From NCBI GenBank assembly GCA_037201625.1, contig JBBCGR010000003.1:1736001-1800000 (forward strand): a stretch of 64,000 bases of DNA, read 5' to 3'. This document shows, one piece after another, positions 63,621 to 64,000 of this stretch (the stretch's first letter is position 1; every line of letters begins with the position of its first letter). The notes under the pieces are model-generated. The model saw only the letters and a list, made by a program, of their open reading frames with translations, was not told the origin of the DNA and searched no databases. The DNA comes from JAMXLO01 sp037201625. GTDB lineage: Bacteria > Pseudomonadota > Alphaproteobacteria > Acetobacterales > Acetobacteraceae. Both the position numbers and the translations under genes were made by a program.

Positions 63621-64000
63621 TGATCCGCCGCGCGCTGGCCGCCGAGACGGACACCGTGCGCGACGTCGTCTGCGCCGCCTATGCCCCCTACATCCCGCGC
63701 ATCGGCAAGCCGCCCGGGCCGATGCTGGACGACTACGCGCGGCGCATCGCTGCCGGCGAGGCCTGGGTGCTGGATGAGGGGGGCCGCATCGTGGGCGTGC
63801 TCGTGCTGGAGCAGACGGCGGATGGATTCCTGCTCGACAACATCGCCGTGCTGCCCGATTGCCAGGGCAAAGGATTCGGTCACGAGTTGTTGTTGTTCGC
63901 CGAGGCCGAAGCCCGGCGTGGCGGTTTCGCCGAGGTCCGTCTGTACACCCATGCACTGATGACCGAGAATATTGCCCTGTATCGGCGCATCGGCTTCGTC
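63620..64000 (+). CDS. GNAT-family N-acetyltransferase (3' end outside the window)
   Basis: The first 127 codons are present. The ATG overlaps the ppx stop (TGATG). IRRALAAETDTVRDVVCAAY is the usual alpha1 region, and NIAVLPDCQGKGFGHELL is motif A with the Q-x-x-G-x-G acetyl-CoA pyrophosphate loop. TENIALYRRIGFV is the N-x-x-A-x-x-x-Y-x-K/R-x-G-F motif near the C-terminus. Only a short tail is likely to be missing. The acceptor amine is unknown. Confidence 0.85.
   Translation, partial: MIRRALAAETDTVRDVVCAAYAPYIPRIGKPPGPMLDDYARRIAAGEAWVLDEGGRIVGVLVLEQTADGFLLDNIAVLPDCQGKGFGHELLLFAEAEARRGGFAEVRLYTHALMTENIALYRRIGFV

Overview
The window is about 70% GC, densely packed, with overlapping stop/start codons and GTG/TTG starts. 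It looks like chromosomal DNA of an alphaproteobacterium, most likely Acetobacteraceae/Rhodospirillales. The main support is the block yebC...ruvCAB-ybgC-tolQRAB-pal-cpoB-tilS-ftsH-folP-glmM, an hda-like gene next to ppk-ppx, and the many class III CoA-transferases and MFS carriers. No rRNA, tRNA, CRISPR array, transposase or prophage was recognised.

Layout. 1-11 kb: accessory catabolism and transport (two CaiB-type CoA-transferases, four MFS carriers, an HxlR regulator, a carboxymuconolactone decarboxylase-like protein, a 3-hydroxyisobutyrate dehydrogenase-like protein, a DUF3445 haem N-demethylase-like protein). 11.4-16 kb: small lipoprotein, GH15 glucoamylase and membrane diguanylate cyclase. 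16-20.3 kb: yebC, then a 3.5 kb islet (alpha-CTD-like protein, membrane-anchored orphan, GST, vapBC) separating yebC from ruvC. 20.4-34.1 kb: recombination, Tol-Pal envelope, tRNA modification, FtsH, folate and amino-sugar housekeeping genes. 34.1-38.4 kb: mgsABC-gmaS-like genes of the N-methylglutamate route for methylamine. 38.5-42.8 kb: divergent CoA-transferase/MFS and VOC/MaoC genes. 42.9-48 kb: a class III aminotransferase remnant joined to a tonB remnant, then a BtuFCD/FecBCD-like uptake operon led by a CDF exporter. 48-51.6 kb: cinA, an SDR and two secreted proteins. 51.7-57.3 kb: an ArsR-methyltransferase/deaminase/metH operon for the methyl cycle. 57.4-64 kb: oxidoreductase, hydrolase, hda-like, ppk, ppx and a partial acetyltransferase.

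Two properties cut across the window. First, genes at about 5.6-6.4 kb and 24.7-50.1 kb carry many single-base frameshifts, including indispensable ones (ftsH has about eight, glmM about five), while 8-24 kb and 51-64 kb are clean. This points to sequence errors, so the coordinates below treat these genes as intact. Second, intergenic DNA is rich in dispersed palindromic repeats (at least three families) and short tandem arrays of 14-15 bp, several of which overlap gene boundaries or encode pentapeptide repeats.

Functionally, the most coherent modules are the methyl-cycle operon with a near-perfect operator in its divergent promoter region, the methylamine module (mgsABC-gmaS, possibly linked to the DUF3445 protein), and a metal/corrinoid uptake operon whose product could supply the cobalamin-dependent MetH.
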